DNA from: Nonomuraea sp. NEAU-A123 | GTDB lineage: Bacteria > Actinomycetota > Actinomycetes > Streptosporangiales > Streptosporangiaceae | Assembly: GCF_018603905.1 (NCBI RefSeq) | Contig: NZ_JAHFZZ010000037.1 | Location: 1 to 64,000, forward strand | DNA: 64,000 nt | Reading direction: 5' to 3' | In this document: one piece after another, positions 33,609-41,563 of the stretch | Position numbering within the stretch: the first letter of the stretch is position 1 | Layout: each line of letters begins with the position of its first letter | Notes under the pieces: generated by a model | Told to the model about the DNA's origin: nothing | What the model saw: only the letters and a program-made list of their open reading frames with translations | Databases searched by the model: none | Position numbers and translations under genes: made by a program

Positions 33609-35153
33609 TCAGCTCGGGGTCGCGCTGCCCGCGCAGCCTCTGTCGATCCGGCCCGTCTCGAAGTAACGCACCACGTCGGCGGCGCACTCAGGTATCCGGG
33701 TGGTGGACACGTGCACGTCGTCGGCGACCGTGTAGACGGTGCCGCCGATGGCGCGCCGCGTCTGCAGCGTCCAGTCGTAGACGGACATGAACTCGTACAG
33801 ATGCCCCGCCAGCACCAGCGACCCGCCGCCCCGCTTCAACGTGGCCTCCTGCACCGGCAGCGGCCAGCCGGAACACAGGGAAACCAGCCCCCAGGCCCGG
33901 CCGGTCGCCGGAAGGCGCCGCACGAGCTGCTGGTAGGCACGCCAGGCGGTGTCGAAACCGGGCCGGCTGCTGTCCTCGTTGCAGGCGACCGCCAAGTTCA
34001 TGGTCATGTTCTGCATTTCGGGCGCGCCGGGCACGGGCGCCCCCATCGGAGCGCCCAACAACTCCTTGACGGTGGGCGGGGCGGTGGTGCCCGTCGCCGT
34101 CCGCAGTTCGGCCAGCGCCTTGCCCGCCCGCGCCCACTCGGTCGAGTTGCGCCTGGCCAGATCGGCGACGGTCGAGCCGTCGATGGGCCGCTGCAGGTCG
34201 GTGTAGGTCTTGGGGCTCTCGTCGTACGTGCGGACCAGTTTCGCCACCTCCTCGCGCACCTGCCGGGCGGTGGCACCGAGACCGTAGACCTCATCGCGGC
34301 GGGCCAGCCATGCGGCCATGCGCCCGAAGTCACGCTCGGCCGCCGCCGCGCTGTCCTCGATGTGCTTGTCGAACCGGGTCCACGGCGGCGCCGTGCTGTC
34401 CAGGAAGGCCCGTCCGGTGTGCTGGGGGAACAGGCTGCGGTACACCATGCCCAGATAGGTGCCCCAGGAGAGGCCGAGCAGGTTGAGCTTGCGCTCACTC
34501 AGTGCGGTCCGCACCAGGTCCAGGTCCTTGGCCACGTTGTCGGTGGTGAGCTGTCCGAGGAAGGCGGGGTCGGAGTTCCCGCACTTCTGGTTGGCGGCGA
34601 TCTGGGCGTCGTATATCTTCCTGGCCGCCTCCTCGGTCAGCGTGCCCGGCTCCGGCGGGCCTCCTGGCGAGATGGGGCAGGCGACCTTGGTGCTGTAGCC
34701 CACCCCGCGCGGGTCGAGGCCGATGATGTCGTATCGCTCGTTGAGCTTGGCCATCTCCTCGTTCCTGAGCACGATCCGCAGGACCGGGTCCAGGTATCCG
34801 CTGCCGCCCGGCCCTCCCGGCAGGACGGCGGTGGCACCGAGCCGGTGAGCCTTGTCCGTGGCGGCCAGCCGGGTCACCGCGATGTCGATCTTCCGTCCGC
34901 CGGGGTCGCGGTGGTTCAGCGGGACGCTGACCGTCCCGCACTCCAGGCGCTTCATCAGGGTACGGAAGTCCGGAACCCGCTCCTCTGCCACGCCCAGGCT
35001 GCGGATCACCTCATCGGAGTAGGCCGGGCAGGATTTCCACTGAACGGACGACACGCTGGAGCTCGGGCCGGCGGTGGCGCCTGCCGCGAAAGGATGCGCC
35101 ACCAGCCCCGCCAGCGCCAGCGCCAGTGCCGTGAGTGATGTTCGGTACGTCAT
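33609..35153 (-). CDS. Secreted TAP-like alpha/beta-hydrolase (tripeptidyl aminopeptidase family)
   Basis: A 514-residue exported hydrolase. The signal peptide ends near residue 26-30 (AAGATAGPS) without a lipobox. The fold shows GGPGGSGY (oxyanion loop), LDPRGVGYS and the nucleophile Ser in GLSWGTYLG. The C-terminal TAP domain is present, but its usual DxxTP catalytic-Asp motif is not recognisable; a His remains in DDVHVST. The start at 35153 gives a clean signal peptide, while longer frames do not. Family members release N-terminal tripeptides from proteins outside the cell. Activity here is less certain because of the missing Asp motif. Confidence 0.83.
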   Translation of the reverse strand: MTYRTSLTALALALAGLVAHPFAAGATAGPSSSVSSVQWKSCPAYSDEVIRSLGVAEERVPDFRTLMKRLECGTVSVPLNHRDPGGRKIDIAVTRLAATDKAHRLGATAVLPGGPGGSGYLDPVLRIVLRNEEMAKLNERYDIIGLDPRGVGYSTKVACPISPGGPPEPGTLTEEAARKIYDAQIAANQKCGNSDPAFLGQLTTDNVAKDLDLVRTALSERKLNLLGLSWGTYLGMVYRSLFPQHTGRAFLDSTAPPWTRFDKHIEDSAAAAERDFGRMAAWLARRDEVYGLGATARQVREEVAKLVRTYDESPKTYTDLQRPIDGSTVADLARRNSTEWARAGKALAELRTATGTTAPPTVKELLGAPMGAPVPGAPEMQNMTMNLAVACNEDSSRPGFDTAWRAYQQLVRRLPATGRAWGLVSLCSGWPLPVQEATLKRGGGSLVLAGHLYEFMSVYDWTLQTRRAIGGTVYTVADDVHVSTTRIPECAADVVRYFETGRIDRGCAGSATPS

Positions 35154-35197
35154 ACGGAGCAGGTGTAACGCAGCGGTGGTTTCCTCGCTGTTTCCGC

Positions 35198-35755
35198 TCA
35201 GGAGGCCGCTTCGATGACGCCGTGGATGGCCCGGGAGACGCGCTCGGCGGCCGTGCCGGGATCGGGCCGTCCGGCGTCCAGCCACGCGATGACCCCCTCG
35301 ATGGCCACCGCGAACACCAGCCGCGCCGCCCAATCCGCCCACTGCCGGTCGGCGATCCTGGCGGCCAGATGCTCGCGGGCGATCCTGACGGACTCCCTGG
35401 AGAAGTCGTCGACGAGGTCACGGAACTCCGGCTCGCGGGCCGCGTACCGGAACAGCAGCCTGAACCCGTCGGGGTCCGCCTCGGCCGCCCGCATGAGCGC
35501 CGGGATCGTCTGGTCGGTGAAGTCCGCGTCCCCCACCCGCTGGGTGAGATGCGCGCATGCCCGGTCGAGCACCGCCCGATAGAGATCGGTCTTCGACTCG
35601 AAGTGCCGGTAGAGGATCACCCGGCTCACGCCGGCCTCGGCGGCCACGTCGTCGAGGCCGGTGGCCGTGTAGCCGCTGCCCGCGAAGGCGCGCGTCGCGG
35701 CGTCGAGAATCTGCTCCCGGCGCTCGGCTCGGGGCATCCGCCGGACGGTTTCCAT
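35198..35755 (-). CDS. TetR-family repressor
   Basis: A 185-residue regulator with the helix-turn-helix RREQILDAATRAFAGSGYTATGLDDVAAEAGVSRVILYRHF (split here as the usual TetR pattern) and a helical ligand domain. GAGGAG lies just before the ATG. It diverges from the P450 gene with 47 bp between start codons and probably represses it. Confidence 0.9.
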   Translation of the reverse strand: METVRRMPRAERREQILDAATRAFAGSGYTATGLDDVAAEAGVSRVILYRHFESKTDLYRAVLDRACAHLTQRVGDADFTDQTIPALMRAAEADPDGFRLLFRYAAREPEFRDLVDDFSRESVRIAREHLAARIADRQWADWAARLVFAVAIEGVIAWLDAGRPDPGTAAERVSRAIHGVIEAAS

Positions 35756-35783
35756 GCGCGCTCCTCTTGTTTACTCTCAAGTC

Positions 35784-35799
35784 TACAAATACCGTTGTA
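35784..35799. promoter_or_regulatory. TetR operator over the P450 leaderless promoter
   Basis: TACAA-N6-TTGTA (35784-35799) contains the -10 hexamer TACCGT (35790-35795), which ends 7 nt before the P450 ATG. A second weak dyad CTTG-N8-CAAG lies at 35766-35781. Binding would block the P450 promoter directly. Confidence 0.55.
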
Positions 35800-35802
35800 C
35801 AC

Positions 35803-36978
35803 ATGCCAGTAAACAAGCTTCCCTTCGACCAGCCCGAGCTACTCCGGCCGGCCCCGCTGCTGCGCGGGCTCCAGGCCGAGGGGCCGGTGCATCGCGTTCA
35901 CACGCAGACGGGCGACGATGCCTGGCTGGTGACCGGCTATGAGGAGGTGCGCCGCCTGCTCGACGACGACCGGCTCGGCCGCTCGCACCCCCAGCCGGAG
36001 AAGGCCGCGCGCATCGGCGAGTCCGCGCTGTTCGGCGGCCCGATGGGCGACTTCGACACCGAGCGCGAGGACCACACCAGGATGCGGTCGCTGCTCCAGC
36101 CGCACTTCACGCCGAAACGCATGCGGGCGTTCCGCCCTCGCGTGGAGGAACTGACCACCCAACTGCTCGACGAGCTGGAGCGCCAGGGCTCACCGGCCGA
36201 TCTCCACCAGGCGCTGGCGCTGCCGCTGCCGATCCTGGTCATCTGCGAGCTGCTCGGCGTGCCGTACGAGGATCGCGGCCAGTTCCGCGCCTGGTCGGAG
36301 GCGGCGGGCAACACCGCCGACCACGCCCGCTCGATGCAGGGGCTGACCGACCTGTACGAGTACGGCAAGAGGATGGTCGAGCTCAAGCGCCACGAACCGG
36401 GCGACGACGTGATCACCCGGCTCCTCGAGCTGCCCGACACGGACGAGGACGAGATCGCGATGCGGGCCATGAACCTGCTGTTCGCCGGGCACGAGACCAC
36501 GGTCGTGCAGATCGGCATGGGCGCGCTGTTCCTGCTGGCCAACTCCGGGCAGTGGGAGGCCCTCCTGGCCGAGCCCGACCTGCTCACCGGGGCGATCGAA
36601 GAGATCATGCGGACGCCCATGGTGAACGGGACCGGCGGCATCCCCCGATACGCCCGCGTCGATCTGGCGGTCGGCGATGCCATGGTCAAGGCCGGCGAGC
36701 TGGTCCTGCTGCACATCGGCATGGCCAACCACGACGAGAAGGTGTTCGCGGACCCGGAGCGGTTCGACGTCACCAGGCAGGCGGCGGGTCACGTCTCCTT
36801 CGGGTACGGCGCTCGCTACTGCATCGGGGCACCGCTCGCCCGGATCGAGTTGCAGGCGGTGTTCGCCCAGCTCATCCCGCGTTTTCCGGGGATGCGGCTG
36901 GCGGTTCCCGTCGAGGAGCTCCGGCTGCGCGCCGACTCCCTGACATCGGGCCTCGTCTCGCTGCCCGTGAAGTGGTGA
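35803..36978 (+). CDS. Cytochrome P450
   Basis: A 391-residue soluble bacterial P450. The I-helix oxygen-binding motif is FAGHETT, the K-helix ExxR is EEIMRTP, and haem ligand Cys340 lies in FGYGARYCIGAPLAR. The ATG at 35803 has no ribosome site and follows the leaderless promoter above. No ferredoxin or reductase gene is adjacent. It looks like CYP105/CYP107-type actinomycete enzymes that hydroxylate polyketides, terpenes or xenobiotics. The substrate is unknown, but the TetR control suggests induction by it. Confidence 0.93.
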   Translation: MPVNKLPFDQPELLRPAPLLRGLQAEGPVHRVHTQTGDDAWLVTGYEEVRRLLDDDRLGRSHPQPEKAARIGESALFGGPMGDFDTEREDHTRMRSLLQPHFTPKRMRAFRPRVEELTTQLLDELERQGSPADLHQALALPLPILVICELLGVPYEDRGQFRAWSEAAGNTADHARSMQGLTDLYEYGKRMVELKRHEPGDDVITRLLELPDTDEDEIAMRAMNLLFAGHETTVVQIGMGALFLLANSGQWEALLAEPDLLTGAIEEIMRTPMVNGTGGIPRYARVDLAVGDAMVKAGELVLLHIGMANHDEKVFADPERFDVTRQAAGHVSFGYGARYCIGAPLARIELQAVFAQLIPRFPGMRLAVPVEELRLRADSLTSGLVSLPVKW

Positions 36979-36996
36979 CGGCCGCCTGATCACCTC

Positions 36997-37536
36997 TCAT
37001 GCGGTGGAGGGGATGCGTTCGAGCAGACTCTGCATGTCGTCGGCGTGCTCCTCCTCCTTGGCGAGGAGCTCCTCGAACACGCGGCGGGTCGTGATGTCCT
37101 TGTCGCCCAGCCACTGGATGATCTCGGTATAGCTGGCCACCGCGATCCGTTCGGCGACCAGGTCTTCCTTGATCATGTCGATCAGCCCGCGGCTCTCGTC
37201 GTACTGGGAGTGGGCGCGGGAGGTCAGCGTGTCGGGGTTGAAGTCGGGTGCGCCGCCGAGCTGCACGATCCTGGACGCGAGCTTGTCGGCGTGCTCCTGC
37301 TCCTCAGTCGCGTGCTCCAGGAACTCCTGCGCCACGGACTCCGACTGCAGCCCGGAGGCGGTGTAGTGGTGCCGCTTGTAGCGGAGTACGCACACGAGCT
37401 CGGTGGCGAGGGCTTCGTTGCAGACCTGGATCACACGCTCCAGGTCGGCACCGTAGGCGTCGGTGATCGGACCCTTGCCGATCTCGACGCGGGCGCGCTC
37501 ACGGATGGTCTTGATGTCGGTCAGGAACTCAGCCAT
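36997..37536 (-). CDS. Ferritin-like di-iron protein (bacterioferritin-type)
   Basis: A 179-residue four-helix protein with paired carboxylate/His motifs: EALATELVCVLRYKRHHY, EHATEEQEHADKLA, EDLVAERIAVASYTEI and EEEHADDMQ. These are the ExxH helices of ferritin/bacterioferritin di-iron centres. It could oxidise and store iron or protect DNA. The ATG at 37536 is preferred; an upstream ATG at 37545 is also possible. It is transcribed alone, ending 18 bp from the convergent P450 stop. Confidence 0.85.
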   Translation of the reverse strand: MAEFLTDIKTIRERARVEIGKGPITDAYGADLERVIQVCNEALATELVCVLRYKRHHYTASGLQSESVAQEFLEHATEEQEHADKLASRIVQLGGAPDFNPDTLTSRAHSQYDESRGLIDMIKEDLVAERIAVASYTEIIQWLGDKDITTRRVFEELLAKEEEHADDMQSLLERIPSTA

Positions 37537-37592
37537 GGCGCCCATATGCCCACTCGCTCGGCAAAGACGCCCCATCACCCGCAAAAGTGCGG

Positions 37593-38039
37593 TCAGGCCT
37601 CACCGTTGGCGAGCCTGGTGATGGTGTCCGCGATGCGCCGCTGCCTGGTCTCGGCCTTCTTGGCGCCCTCGACCTGGAGGACATAGCGGAGTCTGCGCGA
37701 GTACGACAGCCCGTCGAAGAAGCGCTTGGCCTCGGGGGCGCCGTCAAGCGCCGCGGCCAGGTCGGTGGGCACTGTCACCTCGCGAGGCGCGGTGTCGAGC
37801 TCCAGCGCGACCTCTATCTCGTCGCCGGCGGCCACACCCGCGCCCTGCCGGTGCTCGGCGCTGATCGGCAGCATGTACCGGCCGCCCATGGAGGCGACCG
37901 TGCTGCGGTAGCCGTACCCGTTGATCGTGACGTTGACGGCGGGCCGCTTGCTCCCGCCGAGGCCCTCGACCACGTCGGCGGGGACCTCGATGCCCGTGGC
38001 GGTCTTGCCGCCCAGCTCGACGACGGCGCGGAATCTCAT
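37593..38039 (-). CDS. DUF1905 / YdeI-like (OmdA) protein
   Basis: A 148-residue two-part protein: an N-terminal DUF1905 beta-barrel (MRFRAVVELGGKTATGIEVP to about residue 95) and a C-terminal YdeI/OmpD-associated segment with FFDGLSYSRRLRYVLQVEGAKKAETRQRRI. These small proteins are widespread and linked to stress resistance in enterobacteria, with no known biochemical role. Its start overlaps the stop of the hydrolase gene (ATGA). Confidence 0.85.
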   Translation of the reverse strand: MRFRAVVELGGKTATGIEVPADVVEGLGGSKRPAVNVTINGYGYRSTVASMGGRYMLPISAEHRQGAGVAAGDEIEVALELDTAPREVTVPTDLAAALDGAPEAKRFFDGLSYSRRLRYVLQVEGAKKAETRQRRIADTITRLANGEA

Positions 38040-38830
38040 CGGAAGAACCCTTCCAGAACCGGCGCCAGGGCCGTGGCCTTGACGATGTGCGTCTGGCCGT
38101 CGAGCGTGTGGTGCTCGGCGTTGGGCAGCACGTCGGCCCAGGCGCGCATGGCGTTGCGCATCCACGCCGGGCTCTTGCCGCCGTCGATCACCAGGGCCGG
38201 GATCTTGACCGAGGCCCAGGGGGCGGCGGGGAGCGGCTTGCCGTGCTCGTACTCGGCCACGAACGCGACATCGTACGGCAGCGTGTGGACGACGGCCTTG
38301 AGGCCGGACCAGGCGGGCATGAAGCGCATCATGAAGACGACCGCGCCGGGCAGGTTGACGCCCTCGCGCATGAAGTAGCCGACCGCCTGACCGCGGCGGC
38401 CGGTGGCCACCATCTCGTCGATCTGCCGCTCGTAGTCGTCCGGGATGGGCGGCCGGGTGTCGTCGACCACGAACGGCGCCTCGTAGACGGCCACCTTCGA
38501 CACCGGCAGCCCGCTCTCGACGGCCGCCATGGCCAGCGCCGCACCCGACGAGATGCCGTACAGGAAGGCGGTGCCGCCCGCCACCTCCACCAGCGCGGCG
38601 AGGTCCTCGATCTCGCGCTCGGGGGCGAACGGCGCGGTGTCGCCGCTGGCGCCGCGGCCACGGCGGTCGTAGGTGTAGACGGTGAAGCCACGGGCCAGCT
38701 CCTTGGCTAATGCCGGGTTCGGCCCGGCCGCGCGGTGGCAGAGCGCGCCGTCGACGAGGATGACCGCCGGACCCTGGCCGATGCGGTCATAAGCGATTTG
38801 GGTGCCGTCTTGGGAAGTGACCTTGTCCAT
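38036..38830 (-). CDS. Alpha/beta-fold hydrolase
   Basis: A 264-residue hydrolase. The nucleophile is Ser in YGISSGAALA, the strand-5 turn contains YDRRGRGASG and the catalytic His is in LDGQTHIV. It lacks a signal peptide. It is the first gene of a two-gene operon with the DUF1905/YdeI protein. The message is probably leaderless: AATGCT ends 6 nt before the ATG, behind a TTGACA -35. The substrate is unknown. Confidence 0.88.
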   Translation of the reverse strand: MDKVTSQDGTQIAYDRIGQGPAVILVDGALCHRAAGPNPALAKELARGFTVYTYDRRGRGASGDTAPFAPEREIEDLAALVEVAGGTAFLYGISSGAALAMAAVESGLPVSKVAVYEAPFVVDDTRPPIPDDYERQIDEMVATGRRGQAVGYFMREGVNLPGAVVFMMRFMPAWSGLKAVVHTLPYDVAFVAEYEHGKPLPAAPWASVKIPALVIDGGKSPAWMRNAMRAWADVLPNAEHHTLDGQTHIVKATALAPVLEGFFR

Positions 38831-38840
38831 GCCTGCAGCA

Positions 38841-38865
38841 TTTCACCGACAATTAATTTTGTCAA
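38841..38865 (-). promoter_or_regulatory. Promoter/operator TTGACAA(N5)ATTGTCGGTG, copy A
   Basis: On the minus strand TTGACA and the inverted repeat GACAA-N6-TTGTC are followed at 17 bp by AATGCT and the hydrolase ATG. It is nearly the same as the block upstream of the SRPBCC gene (32750-32774). Confidence 0.6.
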
Positions 38866-38906
38866 GCCTCGACCTGGGCTTTCCCGGCAGCGTTTAGGGT
38901 GAGTTC

Positions 38907-39731
38907 GTGACTGCCAGCCAACGCCGCCAGCTCAAAGAGTTCCTGCGCGCCAAACGGGAGGCCCTCACACCCGCGGACGTCGGTATGCCTACCGCAGGGC
39001 GCCGCCGTACTCCCGGACTGCGCCGGGAAGAGGTGGCCGTGCTCGCCGGTGTCGGGGTGTCCTGGTACACCTGGCTGGAGCAAGGCCGCGACATCAAGGT
39101 CTCGGACGCCGTGCTGGACGCGGTCGCCCGCACGCTGAAGCTCGACGAGGCGGAGCGCACGCATCTGTATGTGCTCGCCGGGCTGAATCCGCCCGACCCC
39201 GCGGGCCGGCCGGGCGAGCCGTTGAGCGACCAGCTCCGCGGCGTGCTGGACGCATGGATGCCCAACCCGGCGCATGTGCTGGACCGGCACTACAACCTGG
39301 TGGCGATGAACGACGCCGCCAGGTGGGTGTTCGGCTATGACGACGACGTCCGCAACTGCATGGTGGCGTTCTTCACCCACCCGACCTATCGCAGCAGGTT
39401 CACCGAATGGCACGAGTTCGCCCCGGACATGGTGGCCGACTTCCGCGCCAGTGCGGTCCGGTATCAAGACGATCCGGTCTTCGAGCGGATCGCCGAAGAG
39501 CTGTGTACGGCCAGTCCGGAGTTCGCCGAGCTGTGGGCGCGGCCGGATGTCCGTTCCCGCTCCCAGGGAATCAAGGCGATCACTCACCCCGAAGCCGGGG
39601 ACCTCACCTTCGAGTACTCACTGTTCCGGTTGCCGGATCGCGCGGACCTCAACGTGGTGCTGCACACGCCGCATCCCGACACCGACACCAAGGAGAAGGT
39701 GGAGCGCCTGGTGGTGGTACACCCAGGTTGA
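38907..39731 (+). CDS. XRE-family regulator with MmyB-like C-terminal domain
   Basis: A 274-residue regulator. The helix-turn-helix includes PGLRREEVAVLAGVGVSWYTWLEQGR, typical of the MmyB/SCO4944 group. The C-terminal part (about 100-270) is the PAS-like MmyB ligand domain, which in homologues binds fatty acids. The GTG at 38907 follows TAGGGT (38895-38900) by 6 nt, so the message should be leaderless. Such genes often sit beside the oxidoreductase or dehydrogenase they control; here a quinone oxidoreductase follows 44 bp downstream. Confidence 0.9.
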   Translation: MTASQRRQLKEFLRAKREALTPADVGMPTAGRRRTPGLRREEVAVLAGVGVSWYTWLEQGRDIKVSDAVLDAVARTLKLDEAERTHLYVLAGLNPPDPAGRPGEPLSDQLRGVLDAWMPNPAHVLDRHYNLVAMNDAARWVFGYDDDVRNCMVAFFTHPTYRSRFTEWHEFAPDMVADFRASAVRYQDDPVFERIAEELCTASPEFAELWARPDVRSRSQGIKAITHPEAGDLTFEYSLFRLPDRADLNVVLHTPHPDTDTKEKVERLVVVHPG

Positions 39732-39775
39732 GCTGACACTGCCTTGTCGACAGCCGTCGAAGCACGATGGACGGC

Positions 39776-40738
39776 ATGAAGGCAATCACGATTCCCGAAT
39801 TCGGCAGCGCTGACGTCCTCCGCCTCGACGAGGTCGAGATCCCCGAGCCCGGGCCGGGGCAGGTCTCCATCGACGTGGCCTACGCGGGCGCCAACTTCGC
39901 CGAGATCCTCTACCGGCAGGGCGTGGTGGACGTACCTTTGCCGTTCGTGCCCGGCATCGAGGTGTCCGGCCGTATCCGAGCGCTCGGCCCCGGCGTCGAG
40001 GGACTGCGTGTGGGCCAGCCGGTCGCCGCGCTGACGATCGTCGACAGCGGCGGCTACGCCGAGGTGGTGACGGTCTCCGCCGACCTGGTGTCCCCGCTGG
40101 ACGGCTATGACCTTGGGCTGGGCGTCGCGGCGGCGCTGCCGTCCAACAGCACCACCGCGTTCCTCGTGCTCGACCGGGTGGCCCGCATCGAACCGGGGGA
40201 GACCGTGCTCGTGCACGCCGCCGCCGGAGGCGTGGGCAGCCAGCTCGGCCAGGCCGCCCGGTTGCTGGGCGCGGGCCGCGTGGTGGGCACCGTGGGCAGC
40301 CCCGCCAAGATCGAGAAAGCCAAGGCGTTCGGCTACGACGAGGTCGTCCTGCGCGAGCAGGTGGCCGAGGCCGGTCGGTTCGACGTCGTGGTGGACATGG
40401 TCGGAGGTACGGCCCGCCGTACCAGCCTGGACCTGCTCGCGCCGATGGGCCGGATGGTGGTGATGGGCAACGCCTCCGGCGCCGAGGACGTCGGGATCTC
40501 GGCCAACGAGGTGTGGTTCACCAACAAGACGGTCTCCGGGTTCAACCTGGCCGCGTTCTCCGCCGCCTTCCCCGCGGAGGCGGGCCGGGCGCTGCAGCGG
40601 GCGGTGGCCGCGGCCGCGAGCGGGGAGCTGCGGGTGCAGGTCGAGTCGCTGCGGCTGGAGCAGGCCGCGGAGGCGCACCGCCGCATCGAGTCCGGCCGCA
40701 CGACCGGCAAGCTCGTGCTCGAAATACTCGAAGTATGA
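39776..40738 (+). CDS. Zinc-independent quinone oxidoreductase-like MDR protein
   Basis: A 320-residue medium-chain reductase with an N-terminal GroES-like fold and the NADPH site VLVHAAAGGVGSQLGQAARLLGA. Cys/His zinc ligands are absent, which places it with QOR/zeta-crystallin enzymes. The ATG at 39776 is preferred over one at 39767 because the fold begins at MKAITIPEFG. It follows the MmyB-type regulator on the same strand and may be its target. Confidence 0.87.
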   Translation: MKAITIPEFGSADVLRLDEVEIPEPGPGQVSIDVAYAGANFAEILYRQGVVDVPLPFVPGIEVSGRIRALGPGVEGLRVGQPVAALTIVDSGGYAEVVTVSADLVSPLDGYDLGLGVAAALPSNSTTAFLVLDRVARIEPGETVLVHAAAGGVGSQLGQAARLLGAGRVVGTVGSPAKIEKAKAFGYDEVVLREQVAEAGRFDVVVDMVGGTARRTSLDLLAPMGRMVVMGNASGAEDVGISANEVWFTNKTVSGFNLAAFSAAFPAEAGRALQRAVAAAASGELRVQVESLRLEQAAEAHRRIESGRTTGKLVLEILEV

Positions 40739-40750
40739 GGGGCGGCCGCC

Positions 40751-41494
40751 CTACGGCGGATCGTCGAAGTGCAGGCTCTCCGGGGGCTGTCCGCTCACTG
40801 ACCGGATGAGATCGGAGGACACCTCGCGCACCTTCCGGTTCTGCTCCTGGGAGATCTGGCGCAGCAGGTCGAAGGCGTCGTGGGCGGTCCAGTGGTGCTC
40901 GCCCATGATGATGCCGAGCGCCTGGTCGATGATCGCGCGCGTGCCGAGGGCCTCGCGGAGCTGCGTGGCCAGCTCGAGCTGGCGGGCCGAGCGCAGCGCC
41001 GCGTCGAGGAGGAGTCCGATGTGCTCGGCGGTCACGCGGGCGGCCCGCCGGGCCTCGTGGACGAGGGCGCCGGGTCGGCGGGAGTAGAGGTTCAGCGCGC
41101 CCAGCCACACGCCTTCGGCCCGCAACGGCTCGGAATGTACGCTCCTGACCCCGTGAGCGAGCATCCGCGCCGGATACCCGCTCCAACGCGTCTCGGTGGC
41201 GAGATCGGTGGCGACGACGGGCTCGCCGGTCGCCATGGCGTCGAGGCAGGGGCCCTGGCCGCCGCTGTACTGGATCTCGTCGAACACCCTGACGTGGGCC
41301 GCGGAGGAGGCGACGGTCTGTACGCGCCCGTCCTGGCGCAGGGTCACTCCCGTCATGGGCCGCCCCGGCATGGCGGCGGCGATGTCGGCGATGTGACGGA
41401 GCGCCATATCGAGGTCCTCGGCGCCGTGCATGACGGCGGACAGCTCACGAAGCGTTGCGGCGACGCTCTTCGCGTCCATCGGGGAGTCTGCCAT
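40751..41494 (-). CDS. GAF-ANTAR regulator
   Basis: A 247-residue protein with an N-terminal GAF sensor (about residues 15-165; GGQGPCLDAMATGEPVVATDL) and a C-terminal ANTAR domain (ALGTRAIIDQALGIIM, DAFDLLRQISQEQNRKVREV). ANTAR domains bind paired RNA hairpins to relieve transcription termination. GGGGCGAG precedes the ATG. It diverges from the IlvD-like gene with 69 bp between. The effector of the GAF domain is unknown. Confidence 0.9.
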   Translation of the reverse strand: MADSPMDAKSVAATLRELSAVMHGAEDLDMALRHIADIAAAMPGRPMTGVTLRQDGRVQTVASSAAHVRVFDEIQYSGGQGPCLDAMATGEPVVATDLATETRWSGYPARMLAHGVRSVHSEPLRAEGVWLGALNLYSRRPGALVHEARRAARVTAEHIGLLLDAALRSARQLELATQLREALGTRAIIDQALGIIMGEHHWTAHDAFDLLRQISQEQNRKVREVSSDLIRSVSGQPPESLHFDDPP

Positions 41495-41551
41495 CTCGCC
41501 CCTGAACTGCCCTGGGCCGATGCCGCCTAACGTCCGAGGCGCCCCTGTTCG

Positions 41552-41557
41552 TAGGGT
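41552..41557 (+). promoter_or_regulatory. Leaderless -10 (TAGGGT) of the IlvD-like gene
   Basis: TAGGGT ends 6 nt before the ATG at 41564, and no ribosome site exists. The same hexamer and spacing precede the XRE gene at 38907. Confidence 0.5.
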
Positions 41558-41563
41558 GGCTTC

